Part shown: in pieces, positions 47,684 to 56,616 of the stretch
Layout: the number at the start of each line of letters is the position of its first letter
Numbering within the stretch: the stretch's first letter is position 1
From: Streptomyces sp. NL15-2K
GTDB taxonomy: Bacteria; Actinomycetota; Actinomycetes; Streptomycetales; Streptomycetaceae
Direction of reading: 5' to 3'
Length of the DNA: 64,000 nucleotides
Assembly (NCBI RefSeq): GCF_030551255.1
Contig: NZ_CP130630.1
Span: 10,973,001-11,037,000, forward strand
Made by a program: the position numbers and the translations under genes
The notes under the pieces: generated by a model
Told to the model about the DNA's origin: nothing
Seen by the model: only the letters and a program-made list of their open reading frames with translations
Databases searched by the model: none

Positions 47684-49180
47684 GTGCCGCCGTCCGTACC
47701 GTCGCTGCCGCGACGCGTCGCACGCATGCTGCGTACCTCTCTTTTCGCGCAGGTCGCCTGCGCACTCGTGCTCGGAATCGTCGTAGGAAAGCTGTGGCCC
47801 GACGCGGCCGCGGAACTCCAGCCGCTCGGCGACGGTTTCACCCGGCTCATCAAGACGATCATCTCCCCCCTGGTGTTCTGCGTGGTCGTCGTCGGCATCG
47901 CCAAGGCCGGTGATCTGAAGGCGTTCGGCAGGATCGGACTCAAGGCGCTGATCTGGTTCGAGGTCGCGAGCACGCTCGCCCTGATCATCGGACTCCTGGC
48001 CGCCAACATCGTCCAGCCCGGCTCGGGGATGAACGTCGACCCGTCCACGCTGAACACCTCGGCGGTGGATGCGAAGACGGGCGGCGGTTCGCTGCCCTCG
48101 ACGACCGAGTTCATCGTCAACGCGATTCCCACCAGCTTCGTCGGCGCCTTCGCCGAGAACGAACTCCTCCAGGTGCTCATCCTGGCCTGCCTGGTCGGCG
48201 CCGCGCTGCTCCACCTCGGCCACACCAGGGTGCCGAAGGTGCTGCCCGCCATCGAGCAGGCCCAGGAGATCATCTTCGCGGTCGTCGGCTTCATCATGCG
48301 ACTCGCCCCGATCGCGGTGTTCGGTGCCATGGCCGTCCTGATCGGCCAGTACGGCCTCGGCGTCATCGAGACCTACGCCAAGCTGATCATCCTGTGCTAT
48401 GCGGCCGCCGCGCTCTTCATCGTGCTCCTCGCCGTCGCGCTCAAGGCGGTCACCGGACTCAGCCTCTGGAAGTTCCTGCGCTACATCCGCGAGGAGATGC
48501 TGCTCGCGCTCGGCACCGCCTCCACCGAGTCGGTCATGCCGCGCGTGATGCTGAAGCTGCGCCGGGCCGGCGCCCGCGACGACGCCGTGGGTCTGGTGCT
48601 GCCCACGGGCTACTCCTTCAACCTCGACGGCGCCTCGCTCTACCTGTCCATCGGCACGCTGTTCATCGCCCAGGCCGTGGGCGTGGACCTCAGCCTGAGC
48701 CAGCAGATCACCGTGATCCTGGTGCTGATGCTGACCAGCAAGGGCATGGCGGGCATTCCCGGTTCGGCCTTCCTCGCCCTGTCCGCGACCGCATCGTCGC
48801 TGGGTGCCATCCCGGCCGGCGCCGTCGCGCTGCTCCTCGGCGTGGACCGCATCATGGACTCGATGCGCGTCGTGACGAACCTGCTCGGCAACTGCGTCGC
48901 CGTCTTCGCCGTCTCCCGCTGGGAGGGTGCGCTGGACGCCGACAAGGCGAAGAAGGTCCTGGACGGCGAGATCGTGTTCTCGGCGGAGGACGAGGACTCG
49001 GAGAAGCCGGAGCTCGCGAAGTCGGAGCCTGGGAAGCCGGAGCTCGCGAAGTCGGAGCCTGGGAAGCCGGAGCTCACGAAGCCGGGGCCTGAGAAGCCGG
49101 GGCCTGAGGAGCCGCAGCCCGAGGGACCCGCCACCGTACCGGCCCAGACGGCCAAGGAGACCGCCTCCGAGGCCGGTTGA
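47684..49180 (+). CDS. Dicarboxylate/amino acid:cation symporter (DAACS)
   Basis: The 498-residue protein is a glutamate/C4-dicarboxylate transporter with eight helices and two re-entrant hairpins. Hallmarks: the Ser-rich hairpin 1 GTASTESVMPRVM, the GYSFNLDGASLYL segment of TM7, hairpin 2 TSKGMAGIPGSAFL, and the TM8 segment VDRIMDSMRVVTNLLGNCVA. It imports dicarboxylates with Na+ or H+. GTG 47684 is preceded by AAGGAG five bases away. The C-terminal 50 residues form a hydrophilic Lys/Glu/Pro repeat (KPELAKSEPG), unusual for the family. Confidence 0.9.
   Translation: MPPSVPSLPRRVARMLRTSLFAQVACALVLGIVVGKLWPDAAAELQPLGDGFTRLIKTIISPLVFCVVVVGIAKAGDLKAFGRIGLKALIWFEVASTLALIIGLLAANIVQPGSGMNVDPSTLNTSAVDAKTGGGSLPSTTEFIVNAIPTSFVGAFAENELLQVLILACLVGAALLHLGHTRVPKVLPAIEQAQEIIFAVVGFIMRLAPIAVFGAMAVLIGQYGLGVIETYAKLIILCYAAAALFIVLLAVALKAVTGLSLWKFLRYIREEMLLALGTASTESVMPRVMLKLRRAGARDDAVGLVLPTGYSFNLDGASLYLSIGTLFIAQAVGVDLSLSQQITVILVLMLTSKGMAGIPGSAFLALSATASSLGAIPAGAVALLLGVDRIMDSMRVVTNLLGNCVAVFAVSRWEGALDADKAKKVLDGEIVFSAEDEDSEKPELAKSEPGKPELAKSEPGKPELTKPGPEKPGPEEPQPEGPATVPAQTAKETASEAG
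49010..49099 (+). repeat. 30-bp coding tandem repeat in symporter tail
   Basis: A 30-base unit starting gagctcgcgaagtcggagc is exactly repeated at 49010-49039 and 49040-49069; a third unit (49070-49099) has several substitutions and a partial fourth follows. It encodes the decapeptide-like ELAKSEPGKP. Length variation is expected between strains. Confidence 0.75.
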
Positions 49181-49200
49181 GGTCCCACGCCGGACAGCCG

Positions 49201-49244
49201 GGCCGCGGCCACCGCTCCAGCAGTACGGAGCGGTGGCCGCGGCC
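49201..49244. terminator. Strong bidirectional terminator hairpin
   Basis: Two perfect 18-base arms (left ggccgcggccaccgctcc) enclose an 8-base loop. The hairpin lies between the convergent symporter gene (stop 49180) and MarR gene (stop 49256) and is followed on the plus strand by a short T run (gtttcg). It should end transcription from both sides. Confidence 0.85.
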
Positions 49245-49255
49245 GTTTCGCGTAC

Positions 49256-49705
49256 TCAGCACCGCTGGGCGGTGGCCCCGTCCATCAGCGTGTCCAGCAA
49301 TCCGCCCAGCACCGCACGCTGTTCATCCGTCAGCGGCGCCAGAATCTCCTCCGCCGCCGACCGCCGCGCCTCCCGCAGCTCCCGCAGCGCCTTGTGCCCG
49401 TCGTCCGTGAGCTCGATCCGGATCACCCGCCGGTTCGTCGGATCGGGCGCGCGCCGCACTTTCCCGTTCGACTCCAGCCCGTCGACCAGAGTCGTCACGG
49501 CACGCGGGACCACCTCGAGCCGCTCCGCGAGGTCGGCCATGCGGGGCGGCGCGTCGTAGTGCGCGAGGGTGCGCAGCAGCCGGGACTGCGCCGGGGTCAC
49601 GCCGAGGCCGCGCCGCTCCAGATGGCGCTTCTGGATCCGGTGCACGCGGCGCGTGAGTCGCAGCAACTGCTCGGCGAGCACACCATCGGAATCGGGGGTG
49701 GTCAT
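49256..49705 (-). CDS. MarR-family transcriptional regulator
   Basis: The 149-residue protein has the MarR winged helix: SRLLRTLAHYDAPPRMADLAERLEVVPRAVTTLVDGLE (helices 3-4) then the wing GKVRRAPDPTNRRVIRIELTDDG. Such proteins form dimers that repress divergently transcribed efflux genes and release DNA when a ligand binds. It is divergent from an ABC exporter gene at 49799 with a 9-bp inverted repeat between them. Its own expression is probably autoregulated. Confidence 0.92.
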   Translation of the reverse strand: MTTPDSDGVLAEQLLRLTRRVHRIQKRHLERRGLGVTPAQSRLLRTLAHYDAPPRMADLAERLEVVPRAVTTLVDGLESNGKVRRAPDPTNRRVIRIELTDDGHKALRELREARRSAAEEILAPLTDEQRAVLGGLLDTLMDGATAQRC

Positions 49706-49727
49706 GCGGGAACAATATCAGGACCCC

Positions 49728-49756
49728 GCTCATTGTGAGTAGAGGTAACAATGAGC
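49728..49756. promoter_or_regulatory. Probable MarR operator
   Basis: The perfect inverted repeat gctcattgt / acaatgagc has arms at 49728-49736 and 49748-49756 and an 11-base spacer. It lies 23 bases upstream of the MarR start and 42 bases before the exporter start, in AT-richer sequence than its surroundings. Position, symmetry and arm length suit a MarR dimer overlapping both promoters. Confidence 0.65.
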
Positions 49757-49798
49757 TAAGCTCCGTCAGTCCTCACCGTCTCACCCTCCGTAGGAGCC

Positions 49799-51601
49799 AT
49801 GCCCCGCGACGACATCACCTGGACCCCCGCACCCGGCACCTCGACCGAGCAACCCCGGCAGGTGCGCCGTATCCTCAAGCTTTTCAAGCCCTACCGCGGC
49901 CGGCTCGCGGTCGTCGGCCTGCTGGTCGGCGCCTCGTCCCTGGTCACCGTGGCGACCCCGTTCCTGCTGAAGGAGACGCTGGACGTCGCCATCCCCGAGG
50001 GCCGCACCGGCCTGCTGAGCCTGCTCGCCCTCGGCATGATCCTCAGCGCCGTTCTCACCAGCATCTTCGGCGTCCTGCAGACCCTGATCTCCACGACGGT
50101 CGGCCAGCGCGTCATGCACGACCTGCGCACCGCGGTCTACGGCCGCCTGCAGCGCATGTCCCTCGCCTTCTTCACGCGCACGCGGACCGGCGAGGTCCAG
50201 TCCCGCATCGCCAACGACATCGGCGGCATGCAGGCCACCGTGACCTCGACCGCCACCTCCCTGGTCTCCAACCTGACCAGCGTGGTCGCCACGATCATCG
50301 CGATGGTCGCCCTCGACTGGCGCCTGACCGTCGTCTCCCTGGTCCTGCTGCCGGTCTTCGTGTGGATCAGCCGCCGGGTCGGCAGTGAACGCAAGAAGAT
50401 CACCACGCAGCGCCAGAAGCAGATGGCCGCGATGGCCGCGACCGTCACCGAGTCGCTCTCCGTCAGCGGCATCCTGCTCGGCCGCACGATGGGCCGCTCC
50501 GACTCGCTCACCCGGTCCTTCTCCGGGGAGTCCGAGGAACTGGTCGACCTCGAAGTGCGGTCGAACATGGCCGGGCGCTGGCGCATGGCCGTCATCTCGA
50601 TCGTCATGGCCGCCATGCCCGCCGTCATCTACTGGACCGCGGGCCTCGCCCTCCAGACGGGTGGCCCCGAGGTCTCCATCGGCACCATCGTCGCCTTCGT
50701 CTCGCTCCAGCAGGGCCTGTTCCGCCCGGCCGTGAGCCTGCTGTCGACCGGCGTCCAGATCCAGACCTCGCTCGCGCTCTTCCAGCGCATCTTCGAGTAC
50801 CTCGACCTGCCGATCGACATCACGGAGCGGGAACGGCCCGTTCGCCTCGACAAGATCAAGGGCGAGGTGCGCTTCGAGAACGTCGATTTCCGATACGACG
50901 ACAAGGCCGACGCCATCCTCGACGGCATCGACATCACCGTCCCCGCGGGCGGCAGTCTCGCGGTCGTCGGCCCGACCGGTGCCGGCAAGTCCACGCTGGG
51001 CTATCTGGTGCCGCGGCTGTACGACGTGACGGGCGGCCGGGTCACCCTCGACGGGGTCGACGTCCGCGACCTCGACTTCGGCACCCTCGCCCGCGCGATC
51101 GGCGTCGTCTCCCAGGAGACGTACCTCTTCCACGCCTCGGTCGCCGACAACCTGCGCTTCGCCAAGCCGGACGCCACCGACGAGGAGCTCCAGCAGGCGG
51201 CGAAGGCGGCCCAGATCCACGACCACATCGCCTCGCTGCCCGACGGCTACGACACCGTCGTGGGCGAGCGCGGCCACCGCTTCTCCGGTGGCGAGAAGCA
51301 ACGTCTGGCCATCGCCCGCACCATCCTGCGTGACCCGCCGGTGCTGATCCTGGACGAGGCGACCAGCGCGCTGGACACCCGCACCGAACACGCCGTCCAG
51401 GAGGCCATCGACGCCCTCTCGGCCAACCGCACCACCCTCACCATCGCGCACCGCCTGTCCACCGTTCGGGGTGCCGACCAGATCGTGGTTCTGGAGTCCG
51501 GACGGGTGGCCGAACGCGGCGCGCACGAGGAGCTCTTGGAGCGGGACGGACGGTATGCGGCCCTGGTCCGCCGGGACGCCCAACTGGAGCCGACAGGATG
51601 A
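49799..51601 (+). CDS. ABC exporter (permease and ATPase fused), MarR-associated
   Basis: The 600-residue protein has six membrane helices (about 35-330) and a fully canonical ATPase domain: Walker A VGPTGAGKSTLG, Q-loop VSQETYLF, signature FSGGEKQRLAIAR, Walker B VLILDEATSALD and H-loop TIAHRLST. It should function as a homodimer exporting a lipophilic or toxic compound. Its divergent MarR gene and the operator between them suggest ligand-induced expression. Two tandem promoters are possible in the 93-base intergenic region. Confidence 0.92.
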   Translation: MPRDDITWTPAPGTSTEQPRQVRRILKLFKPYRGRLAVVGLLVGASSLVTVATPFLLKETLDVAIPEGRTGLLSLLALGMILSAVLTSIFGVLQTLISTTVGQRVMHDLRTAVYGRLQRMSLAFFTRTRTGEVQSRIANDIGGMQATVTSTATSLVSNLTSVVATIIAMVALDWRLTVVSLVLLPVFVWISRRVGSERKKITTQRQKQMAAMAATVTESLSVSGILLGRTMGRSDSLTRSFSGESEELVDLEVRSNMAGRWRMAVISIVMAAMPAVIYWTAGLALQTGGPEVSIGTIVAFVSLQQGLFRPAVSLLSTGVQIQTSLALFQRIFEYLDLPIDITERERPVRLDKIKGEVRFENVDFRYDDKADAILDGIDITVPAGGSLAVVGPTGAGKSTLGYLVPRLYDVTGGRVTLDGVDVRDLDFGTLARAIGVVSQETYLFHASVADNLRFAKPDATDEELQQAAKAAQIHDHIASLPDGYDTVVGERGHRFSGGEKQRLAIARTILRDPPVLILDEATSALDTRTEHAVQEAIDALSANRTTLTIAHRLSTVRGADQIVVLESGRVAERGAHEELLERDGRYAALVRRDAQLEPTG

Positions 51602-51644
51602 CGATATGTCGGGTTTATAGGCTTTAGCGGGTTACCGTGCCCGC

Positions 51645-52496
51645 ATGCAGATCAACAATCCGCCACGGAGCACGATCCGACTGACGCGCCGGGGCCGTCT
51701 CGCCCTCATCGCGACCGGGGCCGTCGTGGCCGGCACCGCTGTGGCGGTGCCGCTGCTGACCCTGGCCGGTGACGGGGAGGAGAAGCCGCCCGCCCTGGTG
51801 ATCCCGGAGGGCTGGCGCGCGGGCCAGGTGTACCAGGCCGTCGACAAGGCCCTCGCCCTGCCCGCGGGCACCACCAAGAAGTCCCTCGGTAAGGCCGCCC
51901 TGAGGCTGCCGAACGACGCGGAGGGCAATCCGGAGGGCTACCTCTTCCCGGCGACATATCCGCTCGAACACGGCGGCAAGAAGGCGACGCCCGAGTCGCT
52001 GCTGTCGTTCATGGTCGACACCGCGAATCGGAAGTTCAACGGCGCCCCGGTCGCGGCCGGCGCCCAGCGCAACGCGATGAACGTCTATCAGGCGGTCACC
52101 GTCGCGAGCATCGTCCAGGCCGAGGCAGCCACCAAGGCCGACATGGGGAAAGTGGCCCGGGTCGTCTTCAACCGCCTGGAGCGCGGCATGCCGCTGCAGA
52201 TGGACTCCACCATCAACTACGCGCTGGGCCGCTTCACGCTGAAGACGACGGACGCGGACACGCGGATCCAGAGCCCCTACAACTCGTACCAGCGCATGGG
52301 ACTGCCGCCCACGCCGATCGACAACCCGGGCGAGGACGCGATGCGCGCCGTGATCAACCCGCCCCCGGGCGACTGGCTGTACTTCGTCACGGTCAAGCAG
52401 GGCGACACGCGCTTCACGGCCGACTACGCGGAACACCAGCGCAACGTCGCGGAGTTCAACGCCCAGCAGAAGGCGAGCCCGCAGTCCAGGACGTGA
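51645..52496 (+). CDS. MltG-like endolytic transglycosylase family protein
   Basis: The 283-residue protein has one N-terminal membrane anchor (LALIATGAVVAGTAVAVPLL) and a YceG/MltG domain. Seen are PEGYLFPATYPL, VASIVQAEA (with the presumed catalytic Glu), GKVARVVFNRLERGMPLQMDS and SPYNSYQRMGLPPTPIDNPG, then INPPPGDWLYFVT. MltG enzymes cut nascent glycan strands and set their length. It is shorter than most (about 330-600), lacking much of the LysM-like region, so it may be an accessory paralogue rather than the division-cluster MltG. Confidence 0.85.
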   Translation: MQINNPPRSTIRLTRRGRLALIATGAVVAGTAVAVPLLTLAGDGEEKPPALVIPEGWRAGQVYQAVDKALALPAGTTKKSLGKAALRLPNDAEGNPEGYLFPATYPLEHGGKKATPESLLSFMVDTANRKFNGAPVAAGAQRNAMNVYQAVTVASIVQAEAATKADMGKVARVVFNRLERGMPLQMDSTINYALGRFTLKTTDADTRIQSPYNSYQRMGLPPTPIDNPGEDAMRAVINPPPGDWLYFVTVKQGDTRFTADYAEHQRNVAEFNAQQKASPQSRT

Positions 52497-52553
52497 GTCA
52501 GGGCGCGCGGTGTGCCGTGCGCCTCGCGTCGCCGGTCGGGCCGGGAGGGGACA

Positions 52554-53621
52554 TCACGCGGCGACCGCCTCCTCGGCCAGCAGCCTCCTGATGTCACGTA
52601 CGGCCGCACGCCCCGCCCGGTTGGCGCCGATGGTGCTCGCCGACGGGCCGTAGCCCACGAGGTGGATCCGCGGATCGGCGACCGCACGGGTGCCGTCGAC
52701 GCGGATGCCGCCACCGGGCTCGCGCAGCCTGAGGGGTGCCAGATGGTCGATGGCGGCCCGGAATCCGGTCGCCCACAGGATGACGTCGGCGTGCACACGC
52801 CGTCCGTCCCGCCACTCCACCCCGTCGGGTGTGATCCGGTCGAACATCGGCAGGCGGTCCAGGACACCGTCCGTCAGCCCCTGCCGGATCGCGTCGTTGA
52901 GCGGCAGCCCCGTCACCGAGACGACACTCTTCGGCGGCAGTCCCTGCCGTACCCGCTCCTCGACGAGCGCGACCGCCGCCCGGCCCGCGTCCTCGTCGAA
53001 GGGGCCCTCGCGGAAGACGGGCGGCCGCCGGGTCACCCACGTGGTGGCCGCCGCATAAGGGGCGATCTCCAGCAGGTGCTGCGTGCCGGACGCGCCCCCG
53101 CCCACCACCACGACCCGCTGCCCGGCGAAGTCCTCGGGCCCCGGGTACTGCGCGGTGTGCAACTGCCGTCCCCGGAACGTCTCCTGGCCGGGGTAGCGCG
53201 GCCAGAACGGCCGGTCCCAGGTGCCGGTCGCGTTGATCAGCGCCCGCGTCGACCAGTCCCCGGCCGAGGTCTCGACCAGCAGCCGCCCGTCCGCCCCCTC
53301 GCGCACGGCACGGACATCGATGGGCCGCCGTACCCGCAGGTCGAAGGAGCGCTCGTACGTGTCGAAGTACTCGGCGATGACCTCCGAGGACGGCCGCGCC
53401 GGATCGGCGTCCGTGAGTTCCAGGCCGGGCAGCGCGTGCATGCCGTGCACCTTGCCGTACGTCAACGACGGCCACCGGTACTGCCAGGCGCCGCCGGGAC
53501 CGGGGGAGTGGTCGAGCACGACGAAGTCGCGTTCCGGCTCGAATCCGGTGCGGCGCAGGTGATAGGCACCGGCCAGTCCGGCCTGGCCGGCGCCTATGAC
53601 GACTACCTGGATGTTGTTCAC
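52554..53621 (-). CDS. FAD/NAD(P)-binding monooxygenase-like flavoprotein
   Basis: The 355-residue protein is a flavin-containing oxidoreductase with two dinucleotide folds: FAD site VVIGAGQAGLAGAYHL at residue 6 and NAD(P) site VVVVGGGASGTQHLLE at about 170. The ATG motif INATGTWDRPFWP and DVILWATGF are those of FMO/Trk-type flavoproteins. It starts at GTG 53621, 42 bases after the ssuD stop in the same direction, so it is probably the last gene of the sulfonate operon. No SsuE flavin reductase is encoded here; whether this protein takes that role is unknown. Confidence 0.82.
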   Translation of the reverse strand: MNNIQVVVIGAGQAGLAGAYHLRRTGFEPERDFVVLDHSPGPGGAWQYRWPSLTYGKVHGMHALPGLELTDADPARPSSEVIAEYFDTYERSFDLRVRRPIDVRAVREGADGRLLVETSAGDWSTRALINATGTWDRPFWPRYPGQETFRGRQLHTAQYPGPEDFAGQRVVVVGGGASGTQHLLEIAPYAAATTWVTRRPPVFREGPFDEDAGRAAVALVEERVRQGLPPKSVVSVTGLPLNDAIRQGLTDGVLDRLPMFDRITPDGVEWRDGRRVHADVILWATGFRAAIDHLAPLRLREPGGGIRVDGTRAVADPRIHLVGYGPSASTIGANRAGRAAVRDIRRLLAEEAVAA

Positions 53622-53663
53622 GGTTCTACTAACCGCACCGGGTGCGTGGATCTTCCCGACAGA

Positions 53664-54803
53664 TCAGCGCCCGCCGGCCACGAGGACCGGCGCACCGGTA
53701 GGCGCACTCTCGACCAGCCCTCGGGCCGCCAGCTCGGGTATCACACCCTCCCCGAACCAGTACGCCTCCTCCAGGTGCGGATACCCGGAGAGCACGAAGT
53801 GCTCGACGCCCAGCGCGTGGTACTCCTCGATCCGGTCGGCGACCTCGGCATGGCTGCCCACGAGGGCGGTGCCCGCGCCGCCCCGGACGAGACCGACGCC
53901 CGCCCACAGATTCGGGTAGATCTCCAGCTCGTCGCGGGAGCCGCCGTGCAGGGCCAGCATGCGCCGCTGGCCCACCGACTCGCTCCGCCCGAGCGCCGCC
54001 TGCGCGGCCGCGACGGTGTCCGCGTCGAGGTCGTCGAGCAGCCGGTGCGCGCTCGCCCACGCCTCGGCCGACGAGTCGCGCGAGATCGTGTGCAGCCGGA
54101 TCCCGAAGCGGACCGTGCGGCCCTCCCGCTCGGCGAGCGACCGGATCCAGTCGATCTTCTCCTTGACCTGCGTCGGCGGTTCGCCCCAGGTCAGATACAC
54201 ATCCGCGTGCCGGGCCGCGACCGGCCCGGCCGCCGCCGACGAGCCGCCGAAGAACAGCTGCGGCACCGGGTCCGGCGGCAGCGCGGTCAGCCCGCCGTCG
54301 ACCTGGTAGTGGGTGCCGTGGAAGTCGTACGGCTCCCCGCGCCACACCCCTCGTACGACCGACAGGAACTCGTCCGTACGGGCATACCGCCGGTCGTGGT
54401 CGAGCCGGTCGCCGAAGCGCCGCTGCTCGGCCGAGTCGCCGCCCGTGACGACGTTCAGCAGCAGCCGGCCGCGCGTGACGCGCTGATAGGTGGCCGCCAT
54501 CTGCGCGGCGAGCGTCGGCGAGACAAGCCCCGGCCGGAACGCCACCAGGAACTTCAGCCGTTCGGTGTGCTGGGTGAGCGCCACGGTCGTCAGCCAGGCG
54601 TCCTCGCACCAGGTGCCGGTCGGCGTGAGCACCGCCTCGAAGCCCAACTGCTCGGCGGCCTTGGCGATCTGGGCGAGGTACTCGATGTCGGGCGGACGCA
54701 CCCCGCGGACCGGCCCGGCCTGGTTGGGCCCGTACGCGTGCCGGTCGACGAGGGTGCGGCCGTCGCCGCCCGTCGGCAGGAACCAGTGGAGATGGACGGT
54801 CAT
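53664..54803 (-). CDS. ssuD: FMNH2-dependent alkanesulfonate monooxygenase
   Basis: The 379-residue protein is a bacterial luciferase-fold monooxygenase that releases sulfite and an aldehyde from alkanesulfonates. SsuD features are the start LHWFLPTGGDGR, GFEAVLTPTGTWCEDAW (active-site Cys in SsuD), LVAFRPGLVSPTLAAQMAAT, NVVTGGDSAEQ and YLTWGEPP. It needs reduced FMN from a separate reductase. It starts one base after the ssuA stop, so both are coupled. Confidence 0.93.
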   Translation of the reverse strand: MTVHLHWFLPTGGDGRTLVDRHAYGPNQAGPVRGVRPPDIEYLAQIAKAAEQLGFEAVLTPTGTWCEDAWLTTVALTQHTERLKFLVAFRPGLVSPTLAAQMAATYQRVTRGRLLLNVVTGGDSAEQRRFGDRLDHDRRYARTDEFLSVVRGVWRGEPYDFHGTHYQVDGGLTALPPDPVPQLFFGGSSAAAGPVAARHADVYLTWGEPPTQVKEKIDWIRSLAEREGRTVRFGIRLHTISRDSSAEAWASAHRLLDDLDADTVAAAQAALGRSESVGQRRMLALHGGSRDELEIYPNLWAGVGLVRGGAGTALVGSHAEVADRIEEYHALGVEHFVLSGYPHLEEAYWFGEGVIPELAARGLVESAPTGAPVLVAGGR

Positions 54804-54804
54804 G

Positions 54805-55830
54805 TCACGAGCCTTCCGAGGGGCGGGGCGTGGTGGTCGACGGCGGGAGGTCGCCGTTGAACCGTGGGTCCGTGAAGTCGGCGAAGTCGACCTTGCGCGG
54901 GATGAGCTTCAGCTGGGTGAAGGTGTCGGCGATCTCCTGCTCGGAGGCGATGAGCGGCTTGTCGACCGCGACCTCGATCCGGGTGGTGTACGTGCGCTTC
55001 ACCGCGGCCAGCGCCACGTCCTCGGGCAGCCCGGTGTCCTTCGCCCAGACCTCCGCCCACTCCTGCTCGTGGTCGTACACCCACGTGTAGGCGCGCCGCA
55101 GCCGCTCCAGGTAGTCCTTGACGGCGGCGGTCTTCTTCTTGTCCGCAAGCGCCTTGGGCGCCGCCACCTGGAAGGTGAGCCCGTTGGTCACTCCGTCGCC
55201 CGTGGTCAGGACACGACCCTGCTCGGCCTTGAGTACCTGCGAGGTGTACGGGTCCCACACCGCCCACGCGTCCACCTTGCCGGAGGTGAACGCGGCCAGT
55301 GCGTCGGCCGGCTGGAGGTACTTGACCTTGATGTCGCTCGGGCTCAGCCCGGCCTTCCTCAGGGAGGCGACCAGCTGGTAGTGCGCGGAGGAGCCCTGCG
55401 CCACGGCGACCGACTTGCCCTTCAGATCCGCGGGCTTCGTCAGCTTCGAGTCGTTCGGTACGAGGATGGTGTCGCCCTTGGACGTGCCGTGCCAGGCGGC
55501 CACCACCGAGATCTTGGAGCCGGCGCCGGCCGCGAAGACCGGCGGGGTGTTGCCGACGCCGCCGATGTCGACGGCGCCCGCGTTGACGGCTTCCAGCAGG
55601 GGCGGGCCGGAGGTGAAGGTGGACCACTTGATCTTGTAGTCGAGATTCTTGAGTTCTCCGGCGGCCCGCAGGATGGCCTCGGAACCGCCCTTCTGATCAC
55701 CGACGTTGAGCGTGAGAGAGCCACTGCCGTCGGTGTCTCCACCCGCCGAGGCCGCCGAGTTGCCGCCGCAGGCGGTCAGGAGCAGGGCCAGGGGGAGGAG
55801 CAGCGCTGCGGGGGCGAGGCGTCGTCGCAT
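54805..55830 (-). CDS. ssuA: Aliphatic sulfonate ABC transporter substrate-binding lipoprotein
   Basis: The 341-residue lipoprotein (lipobox LLTAC) is a periplasmic-binding-type protein of the SsuA/TauA/NitT family. Characteristic parts: LNVGDQKGGSEAILRAAG, AVDIGGVGNTPPVFAAGAGS, KGKSVAVAQGSSAHYQLVASL and AWAVWDPYTSQVL. It captures sulfonates outside the membrane for the SsuBC transporter. It lies between ssuB and ssuD. Confidence 0.92.
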   Translation of the reverse strand: MRRRLAPAALLLPLALLLTACGGNSAASAGGDTDGSGSLTLNVGDQKGGSEAILRAAGELKNLDYKIKWSTFTSGPPLLEAVNAGAVDIGGVGNTPPVFAAGAGSKISVVAAWHGTSKGDTILVPNDSKLTKPADLKGKSVAVAQGSSAHYQLVASLRKAGLSPSDIKVKYLQPADALAAFTSGKVDAWAVWDPYTSQVLKAEQGRVLTTGDGVTNGLTFQVAAPKALADKKKTAAVKDYLERLRRAYTWVYDHEQEWAEVWAKDTGLPEDVALAAVKRTYTTRIEVAVDKPLIASEQEIADTFTQLKLIPRKVDFADFTDPRFNGDLPPSTTTPRPSEGS

Positions 55831-55872
55831 GGTGGATCCGTTCTGGTGTACTGAGGGTGGTGGAAGGGGAGT

Positions 55873-56616
55873 TCAGGCGGCTTCGGCAGCGGTGTCGACG
55901 CCCAGGCGTTCCAGGAGGTCGGAGCGCAGCTCGGCGAAGCGGGGGTCGGTGATGTCACGCGGCCGGTCCAGGTGGATTTCCCGCTCGTGCGCGATGACAC
56001 CGTCGTCCATCACCAGGACGCGGTCGGCGAGGAGGACGGCCTCCTCCACGTCGTGCGTGACGAGCAGCACGGCGCACCCACGGCGCTGCCACAGCTCACC
56101 CACCAGACGCTGCGCCTTGATCCGGGTGAGGGCGTCGAGGGCGCCGAACGGCTCGTCGAGCAGCAGCAGATCGGGCTCGCGGACCAACGCCCGGGCAAGC
56201 GAGGCACGTTGGGCCTCGCCGCCGGACAGGGTCTTGGGCCAGGCGTCGGAGCGCTGATCCAGGCCGACCTCCTTCAGGGCCCGCTCGGCGACGGCGCGCT
56301 CGGGCTTGCCCGGCAGGCCGAGCAGCACGTTGCGCCACACCTTCTTCCACGGCATCAGCCGCGGTGCCTGGAAGGCGACGGCCTTGCGGCGGGGTACCAG
56401 GACGGTGCCCTCGATGTCCCGGTCGAGGCCGGCCAGGATGCGCAGCAGGGTGGACTTGCCGCAGCCGCTGCGACCGAGCAGGGCGACGAACTCGCCCGGG
56501 CGGACGTCGAGTTGAAGCTTGTCGATGACAGCGCGGCCGTCGAAGGAGCGGGTCAGCCCCTCGACCCGCACGGCATACGGTGTGGTGGTCACCGGCCGGT
56601 GAACGTCGGTCGCCAT
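55873..56616 (-). CDS. ssuB: Aliphatic sulfonate ABC transporter ATP-binding protein
   Basis: The 247-residue ATPase has Walker A LLGRSGCGKSTLLR, Q-loop VAFQAPRLMPWKKV, signature LSGGEAQRASLARAL, Walker B LLLLDEPFGALDALTR and switch His in LLVTHDVEEAV, all canonical. It energises sulfonate import. ATG 56616 lies inside the end of ssuC (28-base overlap). The open frame extends far upstream but that part is antisense-like shadow of ssuC. Confidence 0.93.
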   Translation of the reverse strand: MATDVHRPVTTTPYAVRVEGLTRSFDGRAVIDKLQLDVRPGEFVALLGRSGCGKSTLLRILAGLDRDIEGTVLVPRRKAVAFQAPRLMPWKKVWRNVLLGLPGKPERAVAERALKEVGLDQRSDAWPKTLSGGEAQRASLARALVREPDLLLLDEPFGALDALTRIKAQRLVGELWQRRGCAVLLVTHDVEEAVLLADRVLVMDDGVIAHEREIHLDRPRDITDPRFAELRSDLLERLGVDTAAEAA

